From contig OZ035998.1 in assembly GCA_964035015.1 (NCBI GenBank), forward strand, positions 26,715,417-26,779,416: a stretch of DNA of 64,000 nt, in the 5' to 3' direction. Source of the DNA: Corallium rubrum (taxonomy: Eukaryota; Cnidaria; Anthozoa; Scleralcyonacea; Coralliidae). Under the pieces are notes generated by a model. The model saw only the letters and a list, made by a program, of their open reading frames with translations, made no database searches and was not told where the DNA came from. Positions 12,016-23,809 of this stretch are shown in pieces. Positions within the stretch are counted from its first letter, which is position 1; the number at the start of each line of letters is the position of its first letter. Position numbers and translations under genes: made by a program.

Positions 12016-12237
12016 AAGATATAACGAATAGAAATTTCCCATGGAAAATTGGGTCACAGGCAGTCGATGCATGTAATTATTCAAAAATAGTCGTTTTCTA
12101 CGTTTGTTTGTCTGTCTTTTTGTTCCTATATATTGCATATTTTCATTATCTAAATTTATTATGTGTGTAGATTTTCGTGTGTATGTATGTATGTGTGTGT
12201 GTTCATTTGTGTATATGCATAACATTGCGAGTCTGGT

Positions 12238-12361
12238 ATGTATGTATGTATGTATGTATGTATGTATGTATGTATGTATGTATGTATGTATGTATGTATG
12301 TATGTATGTATGTATGTATGTATGTATGTATGTATGTATGTATGTATGTATGTATGTATGT
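12238..12361. repeat. (GTAT)n microsatellite
   Basis: About 30 tandem GTAT units. The Tyr-Ile-His-Thr and Met-Tyr-Val-Cys frames across it are repeat artefacts. Confidence 0.95.
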
Positions 12362-12767
12362 ACATGGACGGATGAACGGGTGGATGCGTGCATGTATGTA
12401 TATGTTTAAGTGAGGTGCAAAATACAAGAGCTGTCCACAGTTGCTGAAATAGTTGGCTAATACTGCTTATTTAAAATCATTTAATGCATATGCTTACTAA
12501 ACATAATTGTTTGGTAGGATGAATATCCCTGGATGAACACATGTCCATTTGAGTAAGATTAAATGAACAAAAAACACGCAGTATCTGCTCGCTTATTAGC
12601 TGCACTGTGCTGACGAGCCCCAATTTAGGGCGAAACAGCAGAGAAATTTTAAAACTAATGGATAAAACTGCCAAAAATTAGTTGCGTCGGAGCTGATCGG
12701 AGGCGTCAGCTGGACATAAGTAGTGCGGGCGAAACGCATCTCCGACGATCCCTGCATAGCTGAATAA

Positions 12768-12917
12768 AGCCGGTTTTCCACTAGGCGATTTTTTTCGCGC
12801 GAAGCGACTTTCTTTTGTTCGAATTCAATAGATTTCTGATTAGTTCCAGCTCAGAGCTCATGAGACAAAAGAAAAAGTCGCTTTGCGCGAAAAACGTCGC
12901 CTGGTGGAAAACCGGCT
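12768..12917. mobile_element. 150-bp MITE with TAA duplication (PIF/Harbinger-like)
   Basis: Termini AGCCGGTTTTCCACTAGGCG and its near reverse complement, flanked on both sides by TAA. The inner arms (ttcgcgcgaagcgacttt) also pair, so most of the element is a hairpin. A 3-bp TAA/TTA duplication suggests PIF/Harbinger mobilisation. Confidence 0.75.
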
Positions 12918-13177
12918 TAAGCCGATCTCCGAAAGAACCTCTGCGGATGAGAGAGGCGTAGGATGGAGTCGGATGGCGTAAAATATCGCGCCTGAGCATT
13001 GAAGAAATGCGGACAACTTTTCACTTGAGTTGGACTTCTGGTTGTATTACTATTCTGTGATTTGGCTGTGTGGCAATCTCGTTCCCAGAGCCAATAATCC
13101 CTCGCACGATCCTGCCTCCTCCGCAGGCCCTCGTTGCATCATGGACAGGTCACACTTTTGAGAGGGCCTGCCAGATC

Positions 13178-13844
13178 CACTGATCTCTAAATAAACTGGA
13201 TGAGCCCTTCCCTATGGCCAGCAGTCAAACATTTCGTGGCAGTCGCCGCCATCTTATGTAGTGGAACATATGACGCATTGCGGCCTTAGAACTTGTCCCC
13301 AATCCTAAAGTTGACTAGCATAAGCAATCTTGACGTCAGCACGGTCAGATTATCCGGGGAGTCGGAAAAGCCGTAAAGCAAACAACAGGTGCCGGTTCGT
13401 TTAGTTTTCACTGTTTAACAACAAATACAGTCAAACGATAGCAAGTACAGACTGTACAACATACCTGTCATAGCAAAGCTACTATAAAAGACTTGAGATT
13501 GAATTCTTCGTAGATTTTATAGTCTGTTTTTCAGTTTATATTATCGTGAAGTTTCTTCGTTGTCGGCACTGAAGAAAAACAACGAAATTTAAATGTTTTA
13601 TAGCTCAGTAACAGAAACAAATACAAGAAATTAACGCCGTTAAACCCTATTAAGTACTTCTTGTGTCCTTACATTCGTATAAATTTTCTTAAAATAACTC
13701 TTTTTGTCTGTTTTCAATCTACGAGAGCTATGAACTTCAGTGGCAGCAATCTTGGGTAGTGGTCACGTCATCATACAACTGGCACGCAAAATCCGGCCCA
13801 ATGGCAGCCCATGCATGCCCATCCAGTTTATATAGAGATCAGTG
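13178..13844. mobile_element. 667-bp non-autonomous element, perfect 8-bp duplication
   Basis: The ends CACTGATCTCTAAATAAACT and the matching reverse complement (agtttatatagagatcagtg) are flanked by gccagatc on both sides (13170-13177 and 13845-13852). An 8-bp duplication fits hAT and some other superfamilies. No coding frame of note. The flanking DNA (13073 onward, aatctcgttcccagagcca) is a relative of the element R terminus, so this element landed in an older R-type relic. Confidence 0.8.
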
Positions 13845-14467
13845 GCCAGATCCTGTAAACAAAATGAGGATTGATCACATTATGCATAGCGAGACTAGGC
13901 CCTAGAGGATATAGTTTTGAGAGGGCCTGCAAAATTTTTCCGGCCGCTGTTCGACAAACGTACGTCCAAGTTATTTTATTAAACACTGTGACCCACCAGG
14001 AAATTCGGTCTAAACTTTCTTACAGATCACGACAATGAAGAAACCAATATGTTTTAGAATTACCGACCTTCAGCCAATGATATTTTTAGCGACAAAAAGG
14101 AATTGAAGGAAAAAATATCTGCCGAACAAAAGCAAATTCGACGGCCAGGAAAGTACAGGTTTTTCTTATTGTTTTTTGGTTTATTTAGCTATCGAAGACT
14201 GTCAACTGACCGAGAGTTAATGAGATTTAATTTTGTTAAGTTAGGCTATAGTGTAGCGTAATTCAAGTTTTAGTTGTTGTGGAAACCGAAAAAGTATAAA
14301 CCCCCCAAGAGTCTCTGTTTAGACTAATGTACATTTTCGTTGATTATTCCGGCCGAAAGTTGACAAATTTCAACCGTAATTGCATTTTTCAACAATTGCT
14401 TCATTTTTAAGCTAGGATTCGTATGTCATAAGTTTTCAATGGCCTTCAAAATCTTCGGATATAACCA

Positions 14468-14762
14468 CAGTCAATCGAGATATGGTCTGGAAACTCGGCA
14501 AACTTCAAAGCGCCTATAATGAGCTGTGATTTTATGTTGAACCGTAACTTACACCGTGCACATCCTTTGTTTTAGGTTTATTAATATTTAAATAGCACGG
14601 TTGAGTGATTGAACTGAAACGTTGCTATTGGACAATTCGTTCATTATACTAAAATACAATGTGTTCAGTGACCGTGCACCGTGCACAAAAATGCATAAAG
14701 TCGAACAAAAAGATAGACCAAAGACTTTAGCTGAGTTTCCAGACCATATCTCGATTGACTAT
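14468..14762. mobile_element. 295-bp MITE with about 10-bp duplication (Mutator-like)
   Basis: The ends CAGTCAATCGAGATATGGTC and reverse complement gaccatatctcgattgact are bounded on both sides by gatataacca (14458-14467 and 14763-14772). A 9-10-bp duplication with long inverted repeats is the Mutator/MULE signature. A MULE-like transposase gene exists in the window at 34862-37488, but nothing links the two. Confidence 0.75.
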
Positions 14763-14804
14763 GATATAACCATGGCTATTAGCAATGGGTAGTTAAATAT
14801 ATTC

Positions 14805-14927
14805 CCCGAGCCGGGCGTAGGGCAGAAGGCCCGGAGCCCGGTGAGGGTGCTAATCTCGGCATGCGTGCAGGCCACTTTACACGCGTGTAGAAAAAGCAAG
14901 GGAGACAAAATCTGATAGTTTGTATTT
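14805..14927. repeat. Repeat E, copy 1
   Basis: GC-rich unit beginning ccccgagccgggcgtagggc with the internal inverted pair gggc..aag..gccc and the block gtgagggtgctaatctcg. Other copies lie at 15883-16000 and, shortened, at 56313-56375. It contains a small palindrome cgggctccgggcc-type core and a cacgcgtgta motif. Class unknown. Confidence 0.6.
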
Positions 14928-15030
14928 AACAATTAGACAACGAGCCCGAGTTTTCTATGAGCGAATAGTCAACGAAGCGAAGCCGAGTTGACTATCGCTC
15001 ATAGAAAACGAGGGCGAGTTGTCTAATGGT
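14928..15030. mobile_element. Foldback MITE F, copy 1, with GCGAAGC centre
   Basis: Almost a single hairpin. Arms run from acaattagacaacgagcccg through gttttctatgagcgatagtc to the centre aacgaagcgaagccgagtt. The heptamer GCGAAGC is at 14977-14983. A second full copy is at 17425-17527 and a half copy at about 16008-16040. Confidence 0.8.
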
Positions 15031-15882
15031 TTTAGTATAAATTTACCAGCAAAAGTTAAATAAATTCTCGAACATAACATATTCTTTGAGGCTCGTTTAA
15101 TACATTTTTTAACTGCCAACAACAAACGTTCAACGGTCATTTCGGACATCTCCTTGGCCCGTACAGTAACCGATGGAAAAGAAAAGTTTTCTTGCATAAT
15201 TTAGCATGGATTTTCATGTACAATATTGAAACAATATATATCTACTCATTTGTTTTGTAAAAGTGACAAAAAGTTGAAAGAAACATTCAGTTTAGCATAT
15301 AGTTTACATCACGAAATCTTGTCAACAGCAAGCGTAATTTTGAAATGTGTTTTGTTTCCAGTTATTTCGTTTTAAACGAACACAGATAAACAATTTAACG
15401 CTCTTACCATTAATAATTTCCATTCTAACCATTTTGTAGCCGGGTTTTTTTCTGTAGAACGTATAGACCTTATTCAAAAATGGCCGCCGAATTAAAATTC
15501 TTTTATATGCATATAAATTAGCCCTTATGAACTCGTTTTCATGTGTGAATTCAAAAGAATTTTTACTTTAAAACGAGGTCATAAGGGCTAATTTATATGC
15601 ATATAAAAGAATTCTAATTCGGCGGCCATTTTTGCATAAGGTCTATTGCTTCGCCTAAATGTTCAATTTCTTCTTTCATTTGCATACTCCGTTATAATTT
15701 CGGCGCCATTGTTGCTTAACAGAACAACCGCTGGCTCTAATGATCATTGTTCGTGCTATACTACGCATTTTGTCATTGGTCATTTTTTTTAAAAGAATGA
15801 CTTTCATTGGTTTATCCCAGAGGTTTCTATCACCAATTATAAACTCCTGCAATAGCCAATGAAATTCGAGGATTTGCATTAT
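15030..15882. mobile_element. MITE A, copy 1 (3' terminus lost), with nested MITE
   Basis: Starts tttagtataaatttaccagc. The same terminus in reverse complement ends copy A2 at 31300. Copy 1 reads through ccaattataaactcctgc without the large insertion seen in A2, and then breaks at repeat E before the final terminus. It contains a separate MITE at 15464-15645. It serves as the uninterrupted reference for the nest at 19253-31300. Confidence 0.7.
15464..15645. mobile_element. 182-bp palindromic MITE inside MITE A
   Basis: Arms agaccttattcaaaaatggc and aattagcccttatga pair with their reverse complements over almost the whole length. The corresponding site in copy A2 (near 19710) reads gaacgtattgcttcg without it, so insertion is demonstrated and the duplicated bases are TA. 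Confidence 0.85.
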
Positions 15883-16040
15883 CCCCGAGCCGGGCGTAGG
15901 GCCGAAGGCCCGGAGCCCGGTGAGGGTGCTAATCTCGACATGCGTGGAGTCCACTTTACACGCGTGTAGAAAAAGCAAGGGAGACAAAATCTGGAAATAG
16001 TTTATATTTAACAATTAGACAACGAGCCCAAGTTTTCTAC
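15883..16040. repeat. Repeat E copy 2 followed by half of MITE F
   Basis: Matches 14805-14927 with few changes, then gives the first arm of F (acaattagacaacgagccca) and breaks into a MITE A fragment at 16042. E and F adjoin in the same order here and at 14.8 kb, so they may be parts of one composite unit. Confidence 0.6.
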
Positions 16041-16041
16041 G

Positions 16042-16191
16042 AGCACACTCCGTTATAATTTCGGCGCCATTGTTGCTTAACAAAACAACCGCTGGCTCTA
16101 ATGATCATTGTTCGTGCTATATTACGCACTTTGTCATTGGTCAATTTTTTTAAAAGAATGAATTTCATTGGTTTATCCCAGAGGTTTATAT
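16042..16191. repeat. MITE A fragment (copy 3)
   Basis: Contains gttataatttcggcgccatt through tttatcccagaggtttata, matching the 3' half of copies 1 and 2, and ends where MITE B-type sequence begins, the same junction as in A2. Confidence 0.7.
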
Positions 16192-16760
16192 TTAACACTT
16201 ATTGACTGGGACCGAGGGAAACAGTATGTTTTGTGGCCCCAAGACCGCCGTTGTTACCCAAGGCGAAGCCGAGGGTAACAACGAGCGGTCGAGGGACCAC
16301 AAAACATACTGTTTGCCGAAGGTCCCAGTCAATAAGTATTTTATTATATACCAAGTGTCAAAGAAAACAAAAAAAGAAAGACGTCAAATTACTGAAGTAA
16401 ATATAAGAGAATTGTCGAAGAAGCTCGTTGAGTTGTACTTTTGTAAGATTTTCAAACTCGGCGGCAAGTCCTTTTTCGATACAAAGTTCCCTTAAGATTT
16501 TAACTGCTTGCTTGGTGACCTTTTTCGTCGATGTTAAGTCTTTATTTTTGAGTAAATTATCCATTTCATCACTGCCTCGGCTAGTGAACCTTTGTTTTTG
16601 CTCCATAACTTGAGGATTTTATTATTCACCGGTCCATAACACATTATTCACCGCTTCAGAGCTGTTGCCGGGAGACAGTGGAATTTCATCACTATCACGT
16701 GATACCCTCTCGCCCAATGAGACGCAAGAAAACACGAACTTTGACACTTGGTATATAATA
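16192..16760. mobile_element. MITE B-related foldback element, copy B3
   Basis: Ends resemble acacttattgactggg and cacttggtatataat. An outer palindrome (gaccgagggaaacagtatgt / acatactgtttgc..ggtccc) is centred on ggcgaagcc with GCGAAGC at 16263-16269. The interior has only a short basic frame (16358-16606, minus) with no known domain. Confidence 0.6.
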
Positions 16761-17424
16761 ATATACACTTGTTGACTGGCGCCGAGGGAAACATCGAGTT
16801 TACGGACCCGAAGGCTTCAATGTCACCCGAGGGTGCGCTTTAGCCCGAGGGTGACATTGAAGCCTGAGGGACCGTAAAACTCGATGTTTCTCGAGGCAAA
16901 AGTCAACAAGCGTTTTGTTATATACCAAAGACTTTTAAAATACAAAACTGCGCCTTGAAACTTGCAAACGGCGAAAAAACTTACCAAAACACTTTGACTT
17001 TGTCTTCGTAATTTCAATTCAAGTCATTCAACTAAACAAATACACCAGACTCAACACTAAGAACAGCTTTAAATTTCTCCAAGTGTTTTTCAGACCTTTG
17101 AAGATATGTGTAGAAATTCTTTCTTTCTGAAAATGGACTATTTCGCACCAAACAAGCTCAAAACAAGCTCGCGTTTTCAAAATGCCCGAAGAGTCCAAAG
17201 TTCTTGATCTGATGCAATAATCGTGTATTCACGTGAACAACGCATGATTAAAGCGACGTCAGAGGGAAACATTGCACTGTTGCCCTCTTCATTATTGACG
17301 TCAGAGGGAAACAGTGCAATGTTTCCCTCGGCAGAAAGAAACATTGAGTTTGTTGAACAACACGTGACCATGATTTGACCAATAGGATTTCATTATTGGC
17401 AAAGGAAAGTCTTTGGTATATAAC
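16761..17424. mobile_element. MITE B, copy 1
   Basis: Begins atacacttgttgactggcgc and ends ctttggtatataac. The first 150 bases fold on themselves around gagggtgcgctttagcccga. A second copy (B2), with high identity, lies at 19901-31153 but is split by element R. Confidence 0.75.
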
Positions 17425-17527
17425 AATTAACAATTAGACAACGAGCCCGAGTTTTCTATGAGCGAATAGTCAACGAGGCGAAGCCGAGTTGACTATCGCT
17501 CATAGAAAACGAGGGCGAGTTGTCTAA
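17425..17527. mobile_element. Foldback MITE F, copy 2
   Basis: Nearly identical to 14928-15030. The centre is caacgaggcgaagccgagtt with GCGAAGC at 17478-17484. Ends caattagacaac/gttgtctaatt. Confidence 0.85.
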
Positions 17528-17815
17528 TTGCTGCCGAGCGTTAGCGAGGCAGCACACTAATCTTGGTGTGTCTTGACTTGGGTTCGCTGTGTCTCATGCC
17601 CAGACCTCTTTACCGAGCTATGTATAGTCAAACGAAATCCCGATTTTGCGAGGGATGTTTATATATTTGTATGTTGACTTTTTTATGACGTTTTGTGACG
17701 TAGAGTTTATCATGACTTATATACATACGCCAGGTGGATCTTCGTTTGTCGGAATGTATCGGAAGCAATTTACATTGAATTCGTCAACACCACGACGGCG
17801 TTGAAGTAAAAGTTA

Positions 17816-18307
17816 GGTAAATGTGTAGTTACTGCAACAACTGGAAAAGCTGCGTATAGTATAAGAGGTATAACTGTACACTCGTTGAAATTGCCCATTG
17901 GTTCACGGGGTAGAAAAGATCTAACAGGTCAAAGTCTGTGTAGACTGCAAGAAAGCTTAAATGGAGTTGATTACGTTCTTATTGATGAATATTCTATGCT
18001 TGGTCAAGTTTCTTTTGGCTGGATAGATAGGCGTTGCAAACAAGCAACAGGATTTCATAACAAAGTTCTTGGAGGAAAGTCTCTGATTTTAATTGGTGAC
18101 CCAGGTCAGTTACCACCCGTAGCAGATAAGCCTCTTTATCACGCTAAACCATCCAGTGCTGATGGTGAACAAGGCTATCAAACTTACAGAATGTTTGATA
18201 AGGTTGTTAAGCTCACTGTAAATCAGAGAGTACAAGGTATGAGTTCTGAACAGAAGTATCCTCAAAAGAAAGGAATTATCAAACTGTTCTTCTTCAAGGG
18301 AAACTAA
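17816..18307 (+). pseudogene. Helitron-type PIF1 helicase fragment
   Basis: The frame reads CVVTATTGKAAYSIRGITVH, then VLIDEYSMLGQVSFGWIDRR and LGGKSLILIGDPGQLPPVAD, then KVVKLTVNQRVQG. These are PIF1-family motifs Ia, II (IDEYSM) and III (GDPGQLPPV), spaced as in the Helitron RepHel helicase domain. Motif I and everything downstream of motif III are missing. After NQRVQG the frame drifts into non-homologous residues and a stop. Helitrons replicate by rolling circle and use this 5'-3' helicase. The repeat ending in CTAG at 18835-19250 may be the 3' end of the same element. A free-standing PIF1-like gene is the alternative. Confidence 0.7.
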
Positions 18308-18834
18308 GAAAAGTCCTTGATTCACTAAAGACAATGGATCTGTTAAATATCAATCACCATGGATTGAACTATATACAAAATACCATCTCTTTGACTGCTG
18401 TACAGTATATCTACAAGAAGTACTTGCATACAGTAATGAATATAAACTACACATTTGGTTTCAATGATGGATTTCCACACAAAGACGTATACGGATACAC
18501 AGCATCTGCACAGTACTGTATTAGTTTATTACAGAAAGATACATTGAAACCTGAGAAAGAAATAGATTGTCATTTCACTAAAAGCACTCTTACTGATGTG
18601 ATCTACTTCCAACAGAAGTATTAGTGTATCCTGGATAACCATGTTTGCAAAACAGTAAATACAGTATTTATGTTCTCTTAGAAAATAAACTATGTTTTAA
18701 TGATGGATTACTACACAATAATTATGTGCAGACATCTTGAAAGTAATAGATTGTTACCAAGGACTAACAAAAGTCAGAGATTATAAACAATGGGCAACTT
18801 CAAAATGCTAGCCCACATCTTGGAACATAATTAT
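18308..18834. other. Spacer after the PIF1 fragment
   Basis: A 96-codon plus-strand frame (18334-18624) is open but shows no motif. It may be eroded helicase or Helitron interior. Confidence 0.4.
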
Positions 18835-19250
18835 TTTACTTATACAAATTCTGCAAAATAGTCTGATGTACTCGATGGTATATTGCTGTATAATTTTTCA
18901 GCTGTAGATTTGTCATAACACGAGACACTTCGAATTGCATTTACAGCTTGGCCAGAGCAAGAGGCATGGTTATTTATTATTTCTATACTATAATAGTGTA
19001 TAAGCCTTGTATATCCTGTCAAAACCCTTGCCAATTATATCAAGAAATAAGTTGTAGTATAAATATGTAATTTTAAATCTTATAATTAGAAAATTAAAAA
19101 TACAGTAGATCTGTAAATACTCGCTGTGTCTGTTGCAATTAATAATATCAGCCCAGGGGGTTTTGGGGAAATTTTGTAAAACATGAGAAACTATAAATCA
19201 GGAAATTCTTGCCATTTGAGGCAGCACTTCACTTGCGATAGTAATTCTAG
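18835..19250 (+). mobile_element. Dispersed repeat, copy 2, with Helitron-like CTAG end
   Basis: Direct-orientation match to 7723-8119. Ends gcagcacttcacttgcgata..CTAG followed by TT. MITE A2 begins a few bases later. Confidence 0.5.
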
Positions 19251-20044
19251 TTGTTTTAGTATAAATTTACCAGCAAAAGTTAAATTAATTCTCGAATTTC
19301 GGCAGTATTAACTTACTATACCATATTTCGATATTCTTTGAGGCTCGTTTAATGCATTTTTTAACTGGCAACAACAAACGTTCAACGGTCATTTCGGAAA
19401 TCTCCTTGGCCCGTACAGTAACCGATGGAAAAGTAACGTTTTCTTGCATACTTTAGCATGGATTTTTATGTACAATATTGAAACAATATATATCCACTCC
19501 TTGGATTTGTAAAAGTGACAAAAAGTTGAAAGAAACATTCAATTTAGCATATAGTTTACATCACGAAATCTTATCAACAGCAAGCGTAATTTTGAAATGT
19601 GTTTTGTTTCCAGTTATTTCGTTTTAAACGAACACAGATAAACAATTTAACGATCTTACCATTAATAATTTCCATTCTAACCATTTTGTAGCCGGTTTTT
19701 TTCTTCTGTAGAACGTATTGCTTCGCCTAAATGTTCAATTTCTTCTTTCATTTGCATACTCCGTTATAATTTCGGCGCCATGTTGCTTAACAGAACAACC
19801 GCTGGCTCTAATGATCATTGTTCATGTTATACTACGCATTTTGTCATTGGTCATTTTTCTTAAAAGAATGACTTTCATTGGTTTATCCCAGAGGTTTATA
19901 TTATACACTTGCAATCTCGTCCCAGAGCCAAATCCCTCGCACGCGAGGGGAAAAAAGGCTCTGGGACGATTTGAAACTTGACTCTGATTGGCTAAACGTT
20001 CGACGCCTACTGCGCTGCGCAGATAATTTCACACCCATGCTCCC

Positions 20045-20342
20045 AGCGCGGTCTTCATGTCTTGCTGTTGTTTTCGTGAGAAGGAGTGAAGAAGAAGAAT
20101 ACATGCATGTTTATTTGGGACTAAAATCTGACAAAATGTGCTACAAGAGACAAGAAATACTGTTTTGCCTTTGTAATATGTTTGGAATTCCGAATTTGAG
20201 TTTCCATCCGAGAAAAAGAACGTTTGGGTATGACAGATATGGCACCGATTTCATCATTGTCGATAGTCCAGTTCTACATTGTCGATTGCTCGTGACGAAA
20301 TATACAGATTTCACATTCCCGTGCTTGTATGTACAAAAATAA
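20045..20342 (+). CDS. Unrecognised small ORF of element R, right copy
   Basis: Counterpart of 4643-4948. From about 20104 it reads MHVYLGLKSDKMCYKRQEIL, then FCLCNMFGIPNLSFHPRK, after which the two copies differ in frame, so at least one is shifted. The plausible start is near 20060 by comparison with the left copy's MAVNFREE, but the right copy reads LAVVFVRRSEEEEY there. Confidence 0.4.
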
Positions 20343-21425
20343 ATATCATTGGGAGTGAAACTTTATTGATAAAGTTTCCGTTGGAATATTGTCATGACTA
20401 TTTGAATAATAACTTTGATAGATCAATTCATAATTATCTGAGTTTAATAATTACCGGTTTATAAAAGGTACATGTAAGACTTATATGACTTTTTATGTTA
20501 TGTATCCTCTGATTTTAACAAAAATGTATTATTTTATCAATATGACACTGTCGTTTATAGCTTTTATATATGTAAAATTACTATTCCTTAATTGGCAGTT
20601 TTGCCTGGCAGAAGGCATTGCTTTCTTAAAATTATAATGTGAAAATCTATATGGTTATATCCAAATGGGTTAAGCAGTAGTTGTCAAATTACACCGTCCT
20701 ATTTTAGACAGGGACTGCAGATGTTTTTGAGTGTAGGAGGTATGATGTGGGCATGCTTGAATTTTTAGACTTCCTGCAAACCATTTTCAGGCTCATTTGC
20801 AGTCTGGGTAGGAACGCACTAATAAAGCACCTAGATAAACCTTTTATGTCCTAACTTAAGACAATATTAAGTGAAGAAACATATACTTGCATCAGTTGAA
20901 AGTTTTGTCAGACTGTTTAAGCCTTTTTAATAGGCCATTTTCAAAATCACATATGGTTCATACAAATATTATAAGGACAAAATGTTTAATATGGCATCAA
21001 TCTCATTGAAAAAGTGATGTAGGATCAGTTTATCATGCTTTGCCCATACAGCTGTTGTTTACTCAAATCCTTAAAGCATTTTCCCCCCAATATCGATGGC
21101 ATTATAAAATGTTGTCCTTCCAGAATAATATATGTATGAACCATACCGTGTGATTTTGAAAATGGCCTATTGGACATGTCTAATAGGTATACAGCTGTAT
21201 ATCATGCATATACCTGCATGGTAGTTTCTTAGCTTTCATTTCAATCCCATTGTTATAATGTATTAGGTTAAGTTAGTTAAACATTTTGTGGGGGTGAAAA
21301 CGGTTTGTCACCCCCACATGGGGCACACTTCCACCACCCCTGCTCATGTCATTTAATAATGATACTGAGAGATGGTATAATTGTAACTTAGGCATTCAAC
21401 CATGAAGTGAACAGTCCGTAATGGT

Positions 21426-21536
21426 TACAAATCGAATTATAGTAAGGTTTAATGCTGCTGAAAATATCACGTTAGAAACTACTAGTTAATATTTTCAGCA
21501 GTACTCAAACCTTACTATATTTCGATTTGTATTTCA
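21426..21536. repeat. Hairpin repeat inside right element R
   Basis: Reverse-complement counterpart of 3683-3800, with the same acaaatcga/tcgatttgt outer arms and tagtaaggtt inner arms. The loop has diverged. Confidence 0.7.
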
Positions 21537-23809
21537 ACACTGCTAGCTACGCAGCACCACTACTTTACTTCAGTGATGGTTACAGGTCAGGTTTTTTATT
21601 GTTATTGTTTTTTATGGCAGCGGGTGGCATAACAGACATGAAACAGAGTTACATGTAGAGTCCCCCAACTCCTAAGGGCCCTCCATCCAAACTATGATCT
21701 CATAATTGTGACAATTGAAATTAATTAGTGGAAATGTATCCCATGAAAATGTTGAAAAGGTGTGTTATTGTGTAAATTTACCAATGCCTGTAATTATAAT
21801 AAACACTAAATGACTTAAAAAAGCTAGTGGTGTGTTGGTATTAATACTGTTACTGTTTGAGTCATTAATATTTCATGGTCCAAGTTCTCATCAGCAGTCT
21901 TTACCACCAAACTAGTAGGTACTTTACAGTATGAATTTGTGTTAGAGCCACATGACATTCACATGGTATTTGTTCTGTGTAGCAAAATTGAAAAAAAAAA
22001 GTTTTTCAATTTTAAATACAGTAAAAGTCCACTCAGTTGGTAAAATTTTGATTTTCATGCTCTAACCTAATTCATCTTCAAAGTCTTGAAATAGATAGAA
22101 AATAGTAATGCAGTGTACATGAAAAAATAATATCACTGTATTTAACCAGGGTAACTAGAATTACAAGTGTAATTTTCATCTAGGCCCTAAATCTAATAAT
22201 AACATCTCAAATCTAATAATAACATCTCAAGTCTAAAGTCTAATAAGCAAATCTCGGTGACTAGGGTCCCCTAAGGCAAAATTCCTAAGGGTTCCTAGTA
22301 GCAGTGGTGGCACTACAGGTGTGCAGATGGTGCGCCGCACTGGGGCCCATCCAAACCCCAAACTATTAACAGTCTGCACAGGTTGTCACAGTATTGTGGC
22401 AATGATTTATTGTTGAGTCGACTAACCTAGTAGTATGTGTATCCGATTGATTTCTAAATCAAAGCAACTCTACTGTTAAAATGTTCAGTCAGTTTTATTA
22501 ACAAATACACTTTGGTCAAATATACTTTCATATCTTTAAGATTTATCTTTATATCTTACAAACATTGTGAACTACAGTGAATATTTAAGCATGAACTCTG
22601 TCAGCAGAAATCCTAAGGACTCACTCTGTCCATGGTAGATAAATGTAGCTATCCAGCTCAGAGAAATTTTATTTTGTTTACATGTTATCCTAGAAGTTCT
22701 TTCTCTCAAAATTCTAAATTTCTTGTTATTGCTAGAAACAACTCAGTCTTGCTGACACTGTGCACATCGAGCTATTATAGTTTAATAATAATATACTGTT
22801 GGATGGTGTCACATGTTGTCACATGTTAAATGTCATCATCCATCTGATCCAAGTATATACCATAACATCCATTGTACCATACACTGTCTTTGGTGCATTT
22901 ATTTTCTTCTGTCTAAGTTCATCAGCAAGTCGGGTTAGGATCTGGTGCGGCTTGTCTTCTCCTGGGTTTGGGTGACTTGACACAGCAAAATATATATTTC
23001 ACTGCTCTGGGTTTACTTCAGTAATTTTTGCATTGATAATTAGTAAGCCTTAAAGACTCACACTCTCCTTTTCTCTAGTTTGGGTTGCTGTTGCAGTTAA
23101 AGCCAATTTAGATGAATCAGGAAATATTGTAGTAAGCAAGCCCAGTTTCCCATAAGCATGGTGAAAATCTTTCCTAAAAGACCAAATATAAAAACACATG
23201 AAATCATATCAAATCAAATGAGTTTAAATATAAACAAATATATGCTAAAATTAGAACTACAGTATACATATATTTTGGCTTGGTTTTAATTTATACCATT
23301 TTAGAAAACCAATAAATTTTAATTGTGTGTCAGTAAGCAGATAAGTATAGGTTATTTTGAGGCAACAAGGGGATATGTGATTTATTCACTGAGGGTGAAG
23401 CCCAAGGTGAATAAACACATATCCCTGAGGGGTCTCAAAATAACATACTTAATTTTCACATGACGAGGTTGACAGGAGTCGCAACAGAAAAGAAATATTG
23501 AGGGGAATATTAGAGGGGAATATTAATCTATTGTTTTGCTGGGGCTATTGAATATATTCCCCAAAAAGAACAAAGGAAACCGAGGCATGTGAAAATTAAT
23601 ATAACTTATTGGCAAATATGGCAAAATATTTAAGTCGAAAAGTCAATATTGGGCGAGACCTGAAGCTTGAGTCTAATATTAAAATTTGAGAGTTAAATAT
23701 TTTCCATATCAGGTGAAGATGAATCCTAGGTATTTTATTATATCGAACAAATAATCATGCAATTAAGGTAAATATACCTTGTGCACCTGTCCAAAGGTTG
23801 CTGCCCTAT

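Noticed and set aside
12004-12427. ORFs across the GTAT repeat on both strands
   Set aside because: Microsatellite translation (His-Thr-Tyr-Ile and Met-Tyr-Val-Cys), no coding evidence.
15676-16014. 112-codon minus-strand ORF
   Set aside because: Covers parts of MITE A and repeat E and shows no conserved protein; copies of the same repeat elsewhere do not keep the frame.
14928-17527. CRISPR-like array from the repeated palindromes
   Set aside because: Repeats are long, self-complementary and unevenly spaced, without uniform spacers; this is a eukaryotic MITE cluster.
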